IMG/VR virus record: IMGVR_UViG_3300025853_000885
Coordinates: 1 to 20,026 of that record
Strand: one strand, 5' to 3'
Source of the DNA: a virus
DNA: 20,026 nt
In this document: positions 13,306-19,746 of the stretch, one piece after another
Numbering within the stretch: position 1 is the stretch's first letter
Layout of the letters: each line of letters begins with the position of its first letter
Position numbers and translations under genes: made by a program
The notes under the pieces: generated by a model
Told to the model about the DNA's origin: nothing
The model's input: only the letters and a program-made list of their open reading frames with translations
Databases searched by the model: none

Positions 13306-14277
13306 TTACTTAGGCACAACCAGAGTCAGACCAGCTTCAGGACGAAGTACGGCGGTGCCGTATAGCGTATCTGAAGTAAACAGGTTAGCAAGAAACTCTT
13401 GCTTGTACTGTGTCTGTGAGCGAACACCTTGCTGCTCAGCCATGACCAATGCGTCACGTTGGAACAACAGAGCACCCAGCATGTCAACAGAAGCAGCGGA
13501 GTTATCGCCAGCAGCTTCTACGACAGGACAGTTGGTGCTGACAAAAATGTCAATACCGTACAACTGACCAATTTGACCGTTAGTAACCTGACCGTTGTTT
13601 ACGAAGTCAGAGCTAACATAGCGGTCGATGCCCATGATAGTGTTGCGTACTGAAGGAGGTACAACAAAGTTGCGACCGTCCATAGGTACGTCTTCATCGT
13701 CCAGCTTCTGAATGATGGCACGGAAAGCAGAGTCAACAAAGACATCTGAAGCCGTTACGGTATCAGCAGCGTAGGTAGTCAGAGCGTTAGAGCTTGAGTT
13801 ATCTACGAAGAAAGTACCGCCATTGTTCAGGTAGGTGGAAGATGTAGTACCCGCGCTACCCAAGCCCGTAGCCAGAGAGTGCAGGTCGGTGTCAACTTGC
13901 TTAGCCAGCGCATAGCCAGCATCTTCAGTATAGAACTGACGCAAAGAAGACAGTGCTTGTACATCCGTAATATCCTCAATCAAACGTGAGTATTCAAAGT
14001 GCTTGTCAATAGAGACTTGTACTTCGCCTTCAGTGTTTGCTTGAATAGTTACGGCAGTCTTAGCTGCTTTAGCGTGTGCATCACCACGGACAGGCTTAGG
14101 CACATGGATAGTGTCGCCTTTCTTGCCAGCCATAGACATCTTCTTGACAAGATTTGCCAAGACGAGGTTCTTCTGGTATGCAGCAATAATCTCATCACTC
14201 CAAATTTCTGGAATGAAAGTTGCCGCAGCGGTGTTGTCGGTAAACCCGCCAGTTGCGGGATATGTAGAATCAGTCAT
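13306..14277 (-). CDS. Major capsid protein (323 aa)
   Basis: Follows the scaffold gene and has an excellent GAGGAGAT ribosome site. Motifs typical of podovirus coat proteins: FIPEIWSDEIIAAYQKNLVL near residues 21-40, KKMSMAGKKGDTIHVPKPVR at 45-64, VQVSIDKHFEYSRLIEDI at about 86-103, SLRQFYTEDAGYALAKQVDT at about 111-130, and a late RNFVVPPSVRNTIM. The length is usual for an HK97-fold coat without a fused protease or extra domain. In the virion it forms the icosahedral shell around the scaffold. No cleavage protease gene is visible, so maturation probably follows the T7/P22 style with scaffold removal. It is followed by a strong terminator, suggesting high expression of a discrete transcript. 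Confidence 0.92.
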   Translation of the reverse strand: MTDSTYPATGGFTDNTAAATFIPEIWSDEIIAAYQKNLVLANLVKKMSMAGKKGDTIHVPKPVRGDAHAKAAKTAVTIQANTEGEVQVSIDKHFEYSRLIEDITDVQALSSLRQFYTEDAGYALAKQVDTDLHSLATGLGSAGTTSSTYLNNGGTFFVDNSSSNALTTYAADTVTASDVFVDSAFRAIIQKLDDEDVPMDGRNFVVPPSVRNTIMGIDRYVSSDFVNNGQVTNGQIGQLYGIDIFVSTNCPVVEAAGDNSAASVDMLGALLFQRDALVMAEQQGVRSQTQYKQEFLANLFTSDTLYGTAVLRPEAGLTLVVPK

Positions 14278-14297
14278 TTAATATCTCCTCAGATATA

Positions 14298-15077
14298 CTA
14301 TTTGACCCGTTTCTCAGCATACGCTCTCATTATTTCATCTTGTAGAGCGGCATACCTATGAGGGTCATCTTTCATAAGTCTAATAATGTCTGCGCGTCTA
14401 TAGATCTTCTTGGGGCTTGATTCAGAGCTACCACTAGCACTACCTGTACTAGCTGACTTTACTGCTTGCTTACGGCTTTGTTTTTCAACACTAGCTGCTT
14501 GACCAATCATCTGTTGACGTTCTTTCCAAAGGTTGAAAAGTTCGTCAGCAGCTTCATAATCATACTGCTTGTCTGCCGCTACAAAGAGCTTAGTTCTAAT
14601 TTTAGATGCTTCAATCCACTCTGCAAATTTAGTATCCTGTAAGATACTTTCCATGTCAGGGTGATTAGCCTTCAGTGCTGACAATGCTGTTTGCATCTTG
14701 TACTGTTGACTAACTGATTCAGCTTCCTTAATCTTAGGGTGATTCTGAATAGCCTGTGCTACTGCCTTTTCAGGGTCAGTAAAGAAGTCTATTTCTTCGA
14801 CTTGTTCTTGTTGTTCGGGTGCCGGTGGAGAGTTATGTGTGGATATATATGTATCAACAACCTTACGTAGTTCACCTACTTCAGAACTTTGACGCCCTAG
14901 TAGCTTTTCAGCTTCTTGGTGCATCTGTACAAGTTCCTTAGCAGACTTGCCTTGGTATTTCTCAGGAATCTCAGGTTCACTAGTGGTTGCCTGTTCTTCC
15001 TCTTGAGGTTGCTCGTGTTCAGCAAAAACGTCCTCTTGTGACGGTTGCTGCTCCTCACGCTCAATTATTTTAGCCAT
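14298..15077 (-). CDS. Capsid scaffolding protein (259 aa)
   Basis: Acidic, Glu/Gln-rich N-terminus (1-36), then EIPEKYQGKSAKELVQMHQE and AEKLLGRQSSEVGELRKVVD, a block I know from scaffold proteins of T7-like and marine podoviruses. Mostly helical. A Ser-rich linker near 215-225 precedes a basic C-terminal helix (YRRADIIRLMKDDPHRYAAL, ending AEKRVK), the region that contacts the coat protein in this family. Located immediately upstream of the capsid gene, as expected. A GGAG ribosome site lies about 8 bases before the ATG. In assembly it templates prohead formation and then leaves. No protease motif is seen. Confidence 0.88.
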   Translation of the reverse strand: MAKIIEREEQQPSQEDVFAEHEQPQEEEQATTSEPEIPEKYQGKSAKELVQMHQEAEKLLGRQSSEVGELRKVVDTYISTHNSPPAPEQQEQVEEIDFFTDPEKAVAQAIQNHPKIKEAESVSQQYKMQTALSALKANHPDMESILQDTKFAEWIEASKIRTKLFVAADKQYDYEAADELFNLWKERQQMIGQAASVEKQSRKQAVKSASTGSASGSSESSPKKIYRRADIIRLMKDDPHRYAALQDEIMRAYAEKRVK

Positions 15078-15113
15078 TATTAAACTCCGTACTTATAGTA
15101 TTGTGGAGGGATT

Positions 15114-15137
15114 AAAAAAAGGGTTCTAGCTAGGAAC
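15114..15137 (-). terminator. Weak hairpin plus T-run between zinc-ribbon and scaffold genes, possible attenuator
   Basis: On the minus strand GTTC-N7-GAAC (15137-15123) forms only a 4-bp stem at the stop codon of the zinc-ribbon gene. It is followed after CC by seven consecutive T (15120-15114). The T-run is convincing but the stem is too short for an efficient terminator. If it works at all it would trim, not stop, transcription into scaffold and capsid. Confidence 0.3.
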
Positions 15138-15357
15138 TTTGCTTTTTCTCGTATTGGATGTGACTCGCTCTAGCCTTAGCCCAACGCCTAGTGGCGTCAG
15201 GAAAGTCTCCGCTGATGGGGTCTAGTTTAGACCTTACAGGCGAGATAATCCGTTTAGCACTGTAACCACACTCGCACCTCGCAGTGTGTTGGTCTACAGG
15301 TACTAATGCTTCAAATACATGCCCGTTAAGACACTTAAAGTCGTACAGTCTTAACAT
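15130..15357 (-). CDS. Small zinc-ribbon protein, FmdB-like (75 aa)
   Basis: Residues 5-31 read YDFKC, GHVFEALV and CECG: Cys9-x3-His13 and Cys28-x-Cys30 form a plausible zinc site in the pattern of FmdB-type ribbons (Y-F-C-xx-GH-F-E). The rest is basic (RRWAKARASHIQYEKK). Its ATG overlaps the stop of the 86-residue gene (TAATG). Similar zinc ribbons lie next to scaffold/capsid genes in other marine phages as I recall, but their role is not known; head assembly or transcription modulation are guesses. The metal site is seen directly; the role is not. Confidence 0.72.
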   Translation of the reverse strand: MLRLYDFKCLNGHVFEALVPVDQHTARCECGYSAKRIISPVRSKLDPISGDFPDATRRWAKARASHIQYEKKQSS

Positions 15358-15617
15358 TACGTTTCTAAGTCAATGTCTTCCTGTTCAGGCTCTTTAGCTT
15401 CCTGTTCAGCGTTCTGTATTTGAGCTTCTAGGTTAAAAACAGTAGCGAGTATTGCAAGTTGTCCTTTACGGAAATGCAAGTTATCGTTATCTGTTGTGAA
15501 CTCTACTGAATTAATCTGTGCTACATTCTGACTTAAATCGTCTATAAGTTGTTTCCAACCTTCTGAACGAAACATCTCAAAATAATTAGCAAAGTAAACT
15601 TCAAGTTCTTTAGTCAT
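15357..15617 (-). CDS. Conserved-looking small acidic phage protein (86 aa), unknown
   Basis: First gene after the promoter at 15657-15685, with AAGGA before its ATG. Residues 5-35 are a helical block (EVYFANYFEMFRSEGWKQLI, DDLSQNVAQI). Residues 45-75 read DNLHFRKGQLAILATVFNLE, followed by an acidic Glu/Gln tail. Proteins with the same GWKQL...RKGQL layout occur before scaffold genes in many podoviruses (from memory). No catalytic motif is visible. Placed at the head of the capsid transcription unit, it could assist prohead assembly; this is inference. Confidence 0.68.
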   Translation of the reverse strand: MTKELEVYFANYFEMFRSEGWKQLIDDLSQNVAQINSVEFTTDNDNLHFRKGQLAILATVFNLEAQIQNAEQEAKEPEQEDIDLET

Positions 15618-15656
15618 CTTATGTATTTCCTTAATAAGTTAAGATACAAGATGTAT

Positions 15657-15685
15657 AGTATAGCATACTTTTGACAAAATGTCAA
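15657..15685 (-). promoter_or_regulatory. Sigma70-type promoter for the scaffold/capsid unit
   Basis: On the minus strand: TTGACA (15685-15680), exactly 17 bases, then TATACT (15662-15657), with TGC just before the -10 (an extended -10). The -35 is perfect and the -10 has one mismatch. It lies in one of the very few non-coding gaps of the minus-strand block, 40 bases before the start of the 86-residue gene. Expected start of transcription is around 15650. The leader also has a small CTTAA...TTAAG dyad (15645-15632) touching the ribosome site. Confidence 0.85.
15671..15685 (-). promoter_or_regulatory. Inverted repeat overlapping the -35 box, possible operator
   Basis: TTGACA-TTT-TGTCAA is a perfect 6-bp dyad with a 3-base centre. 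It extends weakly outward (ATAC on one side, GTAT two bases further out on the other). It covers the -35 and part of the spacer, where a bound dimeric regulator would block or help RNA polymerase. No repressor gene is visible in this window, and a chance palindrome around a consensus -35 is possible. Confidence 0.4.
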
Positions 15686-15693
15686 GTATTATT

Positions 15694-15801
15694 TTACATT
15701 TTTCTACCAGCAGGCTTGCGAGCAGGTTTGCGCTGCATTGCTTTTTTCTTCTTAGGTGGTCGGCCTACTTTGCTTCCGTAAGTTCCTTTACCGTATGGCA
15801 T
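15694..15801 (-). CDS. Very small Lys/Arg-rich protein (35 aa)
   Basis: MPYGKGTYGSKVGRPPKKKK, then AMQRKPARKPAGRKM and stop. AGAGGA sits about 9 bases upstream of the ATG, and the start follows the previous stop by 1 base. The MPYGKGTYGxKxGRPP opening is one I recall from small ORFs in marine phages, which supports a real gene despite its size. Extremely basic with no acidic residue; the GRPPKK patch resembles an AT-hook-like DNA-binding motif. Binding to packaged DNA is a reasonable guess only. Confidence 0.65.
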   Translation of the reverse strand: MPYGKGTYGSKVGRPPKKKKAMQRKPARKPAGRKM

Positions 15802-15802
15802 A

Positions 15803-16054
15803 TTAGTTTTCCTCTTTTTTAGGTGGGTCTCTAAGTAATAGCTTAGTACCTACGTCGGATACAGGCACTAATCTAGGTTCGCAGTAAGCGTCAAAGTGTC
15901 TAGTCTTTGGCATGACAATGGCATGTTTACTGACATTTTGATGTACTAAAGCTGTCTTATATTCCAAACAGCTTGTAAGTTCTCTAAAAGCAAGTTCTAA
16001 TCGTGGCTCACCTTGTTCTAGTATCAGTAGTACAAAGATAAGCATAGTTTCCAT
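15803..16054 (-). CDS. Small protein of unknown function with hydrophobic N-terminus (83 aa)
   Basis: Starts METMLIFVLLILEQGEPRLE; the first dozen residues are hydrophobic but too short for a confident signal or span. The centre contains a Cys/Tyr pair (SCLEYKTALV), then KHAIVMPKTRHFDAYCEPRL and an acidic/basic end. A second ATG three codons in is an alternative start. Its ATG overlaps the stop of the preceding gene (TAATG) and the ribosome site is weak, so coupling is likely. I do not recognise a family with confidence. Composition and tight packing favour a real gene. Confidence 0.55.
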   Translation of the reverse strand: METMLIFVLLILEQGEPRLELAFRELTSCLEYKTALVHQNVSKHAIVMPKTRHFDAYCEPRLVPVSDVGTKLLLRDPPKKEEN

Positions 16055-16293
16055 TAGATTCTTCTTTTCTGTTTAATCGCCTGTGTCTTAACAGCCGTTG
16101 GTTTTCGTAAGTCCCAAGTTAAGATTATCAGCTTGGTGTCCCATGCTGTGCCAAGGATTCTTGGGCCTTGATTACGCACATACACCTCCGCCCCGTATCC
16201 ACATTTGCCTTTGTTGAACAACAGCCATTTCTTTGCAACTCTGTGTCGCTCTGCTGGTGGTTGCACATAGCGTAACATGCGGTATTCGCGCAT
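16054..16293 (-). CDS. Small basic protein of unknown function (79 aa or longer), start uncertain
   Basis: Reads MREYRMLRYVQPPAERHRVA, then KKWLLFNKGKCGYGAEVYV and LGTAWDTKLIILTWDLRK, ending KQKRRI. Trp/Lys-rich with a plausible globular pattern. The ATG at 16293 has no ribosome site. The frame stays open upstream (DYDPRNPTLFCD precedes the ATG) into the end of the 99-residue gene, with no ATG, GTG or TTG found there, so the real start may be unusual or reached by coupling. A competing frame starts at ATG 16325 and ends at 16128 but is Cys-rich and unlike a protein. The stop overlaps the next start (TAATG). Confidence 0.5.
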   Translation of the reverse strand: MREYRMLRYVQPPAERHRVAKKWLLFNKGKCGYGAEVYVRNQGPRILGTAWDTKLIILTWDLRKPTAVKTQAIKQKRRI

Positions 16294-16328
16294 GTCGCAG
16301 AACAGAGTGGGGTTTCTTGGGTCATAGT

Positions 16329-16628
16329 CTATTTGGCTAAGAGAGCTTGTACGAGGGCTTGTATCTGCTCGTTGGTCTTCTCTTGAATCTTCTCCTGACG
16401 GGCCAGAGAGTTGACTATTGCTTCCACCTTCTGCTCCGTCACTGCTTGTGCCTGTCCGTTGGCTTGGGCCTTTTTTGCAGCTTCCTCCGCTATGGCAGCA
16501 ATACGATCTCTGTCCTCACTAGCGTGGGCTGTATTGGCCTGTAGTACACCCCAAGCAACTGCTAGACTTACAGCAGCAGCAGCAATAGGTAAAGCCCATT
16601 GAGGGATTCTAATTGAGTTCTCAGACAT
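16329..16628 (-). CDS. Membrane-anchored coiled-coil protein (99 aa)
   Basis: A good AAGGA ribosome site precedes the ATG. Residues 9-31 form one transmembrane span (WALPIAAAAVSLAVAWGVLQ). The remaining 65 residues are charged, Gln/Ala/Glu-rich and heptad-like (DRDRIAAIAEEAAKKAQANG, EQKVEAIVNSLARQEKIQEK). One N-terminal anchor with an extended helix outside the membrane is the layout of inner-membrane spanins, so a lysis role is one option. A virion or packaging role is equally possible given its place between portal and scaffold. No outer-membrane spanin partner was seen in another frame. Confidence 0.65.
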   Translation of the reverse strand: MSENSIRIPQWALPIAAAAVSLAVAWGVLQANTAHASEDRDRIAAIAEEAAKKAQANGQAQAVTEQKVEAIVNSLARQEKIQEKTNEQIQALVQALLAK

Positions 16629-16640
16629 TATTTTTCCTTG

Positions 16641-16862
16641 TTATACTGCCCGTAAGTTACCGGACTTTTTGTTTACTACTTTTGCGCTAGTTTCTAGGAT
16701 AAAAGCAGAATGCTGTTTAATCATTTCCAGAATCTTTAACTGTATGTCAATGTCTTGTGCTTCAATTAAAGAACCCCCTAAGTACGAGATAGTCTCTGAG
16801 TTGAGACGCAAAGCGCTTGTTTCAGGGTCATCGAACACGGGTATAAACTCAGATTCTATCAT
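16641..16862 (-). CDS. Small acidic protein of unknown function (73 aa)
   Basis: MIESEFIPVFDDPETSALRL start, helical middle (LIEAQDIDIQLKILEMIKQH) and a basic end (VVNKKSGNLRAV). AAGGA lies 8 bases before the ATG and 9 bases separate it from the preceding stop. The helical middle with alternating hydrophobic residues suggests a small helical bundle or an assembly partner. I do not recognise the family. Its acidic N-terminus contrasts with the basic proteins around it. Confidence 0.58.
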   Translation of the reverse strand: MIESEFIPVFDDPETSALRLNSETISYLGGSLIEAQDIDIQLKILEMIKQHSAFILETSAKVVNKKSGNLRAV

Positions 16863-16871
16863 ATCCAGTCC

Positions 16872-17129
16872 TTATTTTTTTCTTGACTTAGCCCCTGAAC
16901 ATTTCCAACGCTTGCGCGATAGGTTGTTTGGAGTATTTGGGTCGTTTTGCTTTTTCTTAGGCAGTCTTTTTTTGATGCCTAAACTTCTAGCGCAATAACT
17001 ATCCCCTTTGCTAGTTCCGGGCTTGACTCTAGGGCCACCACCTTTTGCTTTACCGGCTTGTCCGTAGGAAACTTTCTTACCACTAGAGGTTATCTTTACT
17101 TTTGCTTTTCCTTTTCTTGGTGTAGCCAT
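16872..17129 (-). CDS. Lys/Gly-rich basic small protein with a Cys pair (85 aa)
   Basis: Opens MATPRKGKAKVKITSSGKKV, then YGQAGKAKGGGPRVKPGTSK, GDSYCARS, a KKRLPKKKQND segment, and TPNNLSRKRWKCSG near the end. I recall similar proteins with the GQAGKAKGGGxRVKPGTxKG and NTPNNLSRxxWxC pattern in marine phages, function unknown. Very basic, with only three or so acidic residues. The start overlaps the stop of the 49-residue gene (TAATG). Its charge suggests contact with nucleic acid; that is inference. Confidence 0.7.
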   Translation of the reverse strand: MATPRKGKAKVKITSSGKKVSYGQAGKAKGGGPRVKPGTSKGDSYCARSLGIKKRLPKKKQNDPNTPNNLSRKRWKCSGAKSRKK

Positions 17130-17278
17130 TAAGTATCCTCTTGTTTAGTCTTGCGCGTCTGCGCTGGCCTTTTCGTTTCATTCTTGGATTCTAGTTCCTT
17201 AATCTTGTTTTCAAGTTCTTCAAACTTGGCATTAATTTGGTCGATAGCGTCTTGGAATTGTGCTGAAGTAATTACCAT
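17129..17278 (-). CDS. Short coiled-coil protein (49 aa)
   Basis: MVITSAQFQDAIDQINAKFE, then ELENKIKELESKNETK and a basic tail ending KQEDT. The ribosome site AAGGA lies in the last codons of the portal gene. The ATG is two bases after the portal stop, and its own stop overlaps the next start (TAATG). The heptad pattern (I-x3-F-x2-L-x3-I-x2-L) indicates a short coiled coil. Position and couplings support it as a real gene; it could be a portal-binding factor, unproven. Confidence 0.62.
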   Translation of the reverse strand: MVITSAQFQDAIDQINAKFEELENKIKELESKNETKRPAQTRKTKQEDT

Positions 17279-17279
17279 T

Positions 17280-19310
17280 TTACTGTCCTTGTCCCTCTAC
17301 AGGGGGTCGCATGGGTTGATTAAGTTGCGTGGGTTTCTGAGAAAGTTTTAAGTCAATCTCTTTCTCTTTCAACATAGTTTGTGCCATCTTCAGCCTACGT
17401 TCAAACTCCTTATCGTCTTGGTCGCCTGCCTGTAGGTTGGTTGTGATAGCTTTAATCCTGTCAATCTCTAGCTCCTGTGGTGCCAACTGAGTCTCTACAG
17501 CCATCTTCTGTGCTCTGGCTTGTGATTCAGTAGCTTGACCATTCAACGCTGCTGTCTGAGACTGCTGGAAGGCAAGTTGTGCCTGTTGTGCAGCCTGAGC
17601 CAACTGTTGTTGCTCTGGAGTAGGTTGTGATTGCTGTGCTGCCTGTTGTAAACGAGCAGTTAGTTCTTCACGGTTTGACAGGTTCATGTTGTCAATTATG
17701 GACTCTATAAGTGTGTTGTACAGAGGTGAGTCCTGTGACATTGTTTGTAAGAGTTGTACAAGTTGTGTAACTTCGTACTCACGAGCAATGATGCCTAGAG
17801 TAGACGCTGCATTGAACTTGTAGTCAGCAACGGGATAGTTGTCAGGATCAAACTGCATGTAACGACACGCTGCCTTCTTGACAAACGGAACCAAGAAACA
17901 ATCTTGGAAGTTAACTAATGTACGCTTGTGACGCTTAATGATAGCGCCAAGAGACATACTAATACCAGCAGCAGTCGCATCACCATTGATACTCCCCGGA
18001 ATGCCAGCGGAGTCTATGGCCCCTGTTGACATCTGAACCATACGCTGTAGTGCGTTAGCTTGCTCAAATGTAATCTGGCTTACTTGTCCAAAGTTGAAAG
18101 GTTGTAATACTTGTCGTGGGTCGCCATTGGTTAGAATAATCTTACCCGGACGAACTTGTGGCCTAGACCCTCTAGGAAGCCGTGTGGCGTCCATAGCGAG
18201 CATTGGGTGTACAGTAAGGGATAAAGCGTCAATACGTGCGCGAAGCTCTGTATCAAGCGCCTTTTGGCTGTTATAGCCCTTCTCACAAACACCGCGACCC
18301 CAAAACCTTCCCGGAACAACATCCCAAGGGAAAGCTACGATAGGACGGTCTTGCATCATGTAAGGGTTTTCTTCAGCTTTCAGTAGTATACCACCGTTAG
18401 CAATAACAATAATTGCTTCTACGTAGTAGCCCTGATTAGCTTCTTCTTCCTCACCTTCAGGAGTCAGAGACTGTACTTCAGCAATGTCCTCATCATCCTC
18501 AAGCAGTGCTTCCTGCTCAGTCTTCATCAGAAGATGACGAGGTACTTTACCATAGTATTTAGTAAGACGTACTTTGTCCTCATCGTAACTAGCTAACTCT
18601 TGGTCAGGCTCTAGTTCGTAGTCAGACGCAGCATTACCTACATATACGTCCCTATAGACGCCAGCTTCTTGTAGCTCCTCTACAAGATGCCTAGAGACAA
18701 ACTCATCAACCGCACAGCCTAGCGCACTTTCTACATCAGTGGCTATGGGGTCAATGAGAAAGTTTTGAGGAAGGACGGGTCGCAGTTTGACCACTGTACG
18801 GTCAGTCACATTAACGCCTACTGCTGTCAACTCACCACCCATGATGGGCTGAGTAGCGGGTGCCATCTCTTTGACTTCCTCAAGCACTACCTCTGCAACT
18901 CCTGTGCCGAATACGGCTGAGTTGATAAGGCACTCTCCTACAGACTGTCTTAGCTTTGTTTTTTCAAAGTCAGCGTGGAGTTTGGTTCTCAGGTATACAA
19001 TATCCTGACTATCTTGGTCATCCATGTCATCAGAGATTGTGAAGTAAGTCCCACGACCAAACGTGGCTTCCTCAATCTCAGCAACACTAGATTCTACAGC
19101 CTGCTGCAATGCAGGACTAATTATACGGCTTCGTTCACTCTCGCGGTCTGAGTCCTGTGATGCCCAGATACCACGCCAGAGTCTATAGTATTCTTCGTAC
19201 TTGGCTGCGTAGTTAGCTTCGTAATGGTCACGCCAAGTGTTGCATTTGTCTATTACCCAATCTTCAACACGCTGCTCAGTAGCAAGAGTGTCATTGTCAC
19301 CGTATTCCAT
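17280..19310 (-). CDS. Portal (head-to-tail connector) protein (676 aa)
   Basis: The N-terminal WRDHYEANYAAKYEEYYRLW, RSRIISPALQQAVESSVAEI and EEATFGRGTYFTI motifs, the GTGVAEVVLEE segment, the DRPIVAFPWDVVPGRFWGRG block near the middle, and SAGIPGSINGDATAAGISMS before the helical stem are typical of podovirus portals. The ring sits at the capsid vertex and is the channel through which terminase packages DNA. The C-terminus from about residue 550 is Gln/Ala-rich and coiled-coil-like (QQAAQQSQPTPEQQQLAQAA onward), likely the crown or barrel. The length is normal for this type. The ribosome site AAGG lies about 8 bases before the ATG. It sits after TerL and the small basic genes, as in related phages. 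Confidence 0.9.
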   Translation of the reverse strand: MEYGDNDTLATEQRVEDWVIDKCNTWRDHYEANYAAKYEEYYRLWRGIWASQDSDRESERSRIISPALQQAVESSVAEIEEATFGRGTYFTISDDMDDQDSQDIVYLRTKLHADFEKTKLRQSVGECLINSAVFGTGVAEVVLEEVKEMAPATQPIMGGELTAVGVNVTDRTVVKLRPVLPQNFLIDPIATDVESALGCAVDEFVSRHLVEELQEAGVYRDVYVGNAASDYELEPDQELASYDEDKVRLTKYYGKVPRHLLMKTEQEALLEDDEDIAEVQSLTPEGEEEEANQGYYVEAIIVIANGGILLKAEENPYMMQDRPIVAFPWDVVPGRFWGRGVCEKGYNSQKALDTELRARIDALSLTVHPMLAMDATRLPRGSRPQVRPGKIILTNGDPRQVLQPFNFGQVSQITFEQANALQRMVQMSTGAIDSAGIPGSINGDATAAGISMSLGAIIKRHKRTLVNFQDCFLVPFVKKAACRYMQFDPDNYPVADYKFNAASTLGIIAREYEVTQLVQLLQTMSQDSPLYNTLIESIIDNMNLSNREELTARLQQAAQQSQPTPEQQQLAQAAQQAQLAFQQSQTAALNGQATESQARAQKMAVETQLAPQELEIDRIKAITTNLQAGDQDDKEFERRLKMAQTMLKEKEIDLKLSQKPTQLNQPMRPPVEGQGQ

Positions 19311-19312
19311 AG

Positions 19313-19573
19313 TTATACCTTACGTGATTTTTTTGTTTTCTTAGCTATCTTTTTAGGTTGAGAGCTATGCTGTTTCCCCGCTGCTGTGTCTTTTCTTTTC
19401 TTTCGTGTTGTCGCAGCGTACTCTTTGGAAGACAATGACTTTATAGCTTTTTCAGGCAAGTAACGCTCTCCTGTGGCTTTTGAGCCTTGAGTGCTAGGCT
19501 TACCTGACTTTGTTCTCCACTTTTGCTTTGTCCACTTTTTTAGGGACTTCTGTGGTTTCTTTAGGCCAGCCAT
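19313..19573 (-). CDS. Small basic protein, DUF5872-like (86 aa)
   Basis: MAGLKKPQKSLKKWTKQKWR, TKSGKPSTQGSKATGERYLP, EKAIKSLSSKEYAATTRKKR, then a Lys-rich tail with QPKKIAKKTKKSRK. The WTKxKWxTKSGKPS...GERYLP...EYAATTxKKR pattern is one I recall from viral proteins, possibly DUF5872, with no known function. Starts by overlapping the stop of the 57-residue gene (TAATG); the portal gene begins 3 bases after its stop. Net charge is strongly positive, pointing to DNA or RNA contact, which is inferred. Confidence 0.75.
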   Translation of the reverse strand: MAGLKKPQKSLKKWTKQKWRTKSGKPSTQGSKATGERYLPEKAIKSLSSKEYAATTRKKRKDTAAGKQHSSQPKKIAKKTKKSRKV

Positions 19574-19746
19574 TACTTTTTACCTTTCACTTTCTTTTGT
19601 ACGGTCTTGCTTAAATCCTTTAAGTGAAACAATCGTTGGCTTGTTTTGGTATGGGACTTGTTTGTGTGCAACTCACCATTAGGCATCTTATGCGTATTGC
19701 CTTTCCACTCCTTGCCTGACTTTGTGTAGTGTGGCACTCCTTTCAT
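19573..19746 (-). CDS. Small basic protein (57 aa)
   Basis: MKGVPHYTKSGKEWKGNTHK, MPNGELHTNKSHTKTSQRLF, then HLKDLSKTVQKKVKGKK. The PHYTKSGKEWKGNTHKMPNG layout is one I recall from small ORFs in many marine phages. The start overlaps the previous stop as ATGA, and its stop overlaps the next start as TAATG, so it sits in a coupled chain. It has about six histidines and many lysines but no cysteine pairs. Function unknown. Confidence 0.7.
   Translation of the reverse strand: MKGVPHYTKSGKEWKGNTHKMPNGELHTNKSHTKTSQRLFHLKDLSKTVQKKVKGKK

Noticed and set aside
15671-15699. Plus-strand promoter using the other arm of the TTGACA palindrome
   Set aside because: At the right distance the bases read TTACAT, a poor -10, and there is no plus-strand gene downstream.
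16128-16325. Minus-strand 65-residue Cys-rich frame overlapping the 79-residue gene
   Set aside because: Composition is unlike its neighbours, no ribosome site; the competing frame looks more like protein and couples to the next gene.
16722-16749. TTGACA on the minus strand inside the 73-residue gene as a promoter
   Set aside because: No -10-like box at 16-18 bases (the position reads GAAATG), and it lies within coding sequence.
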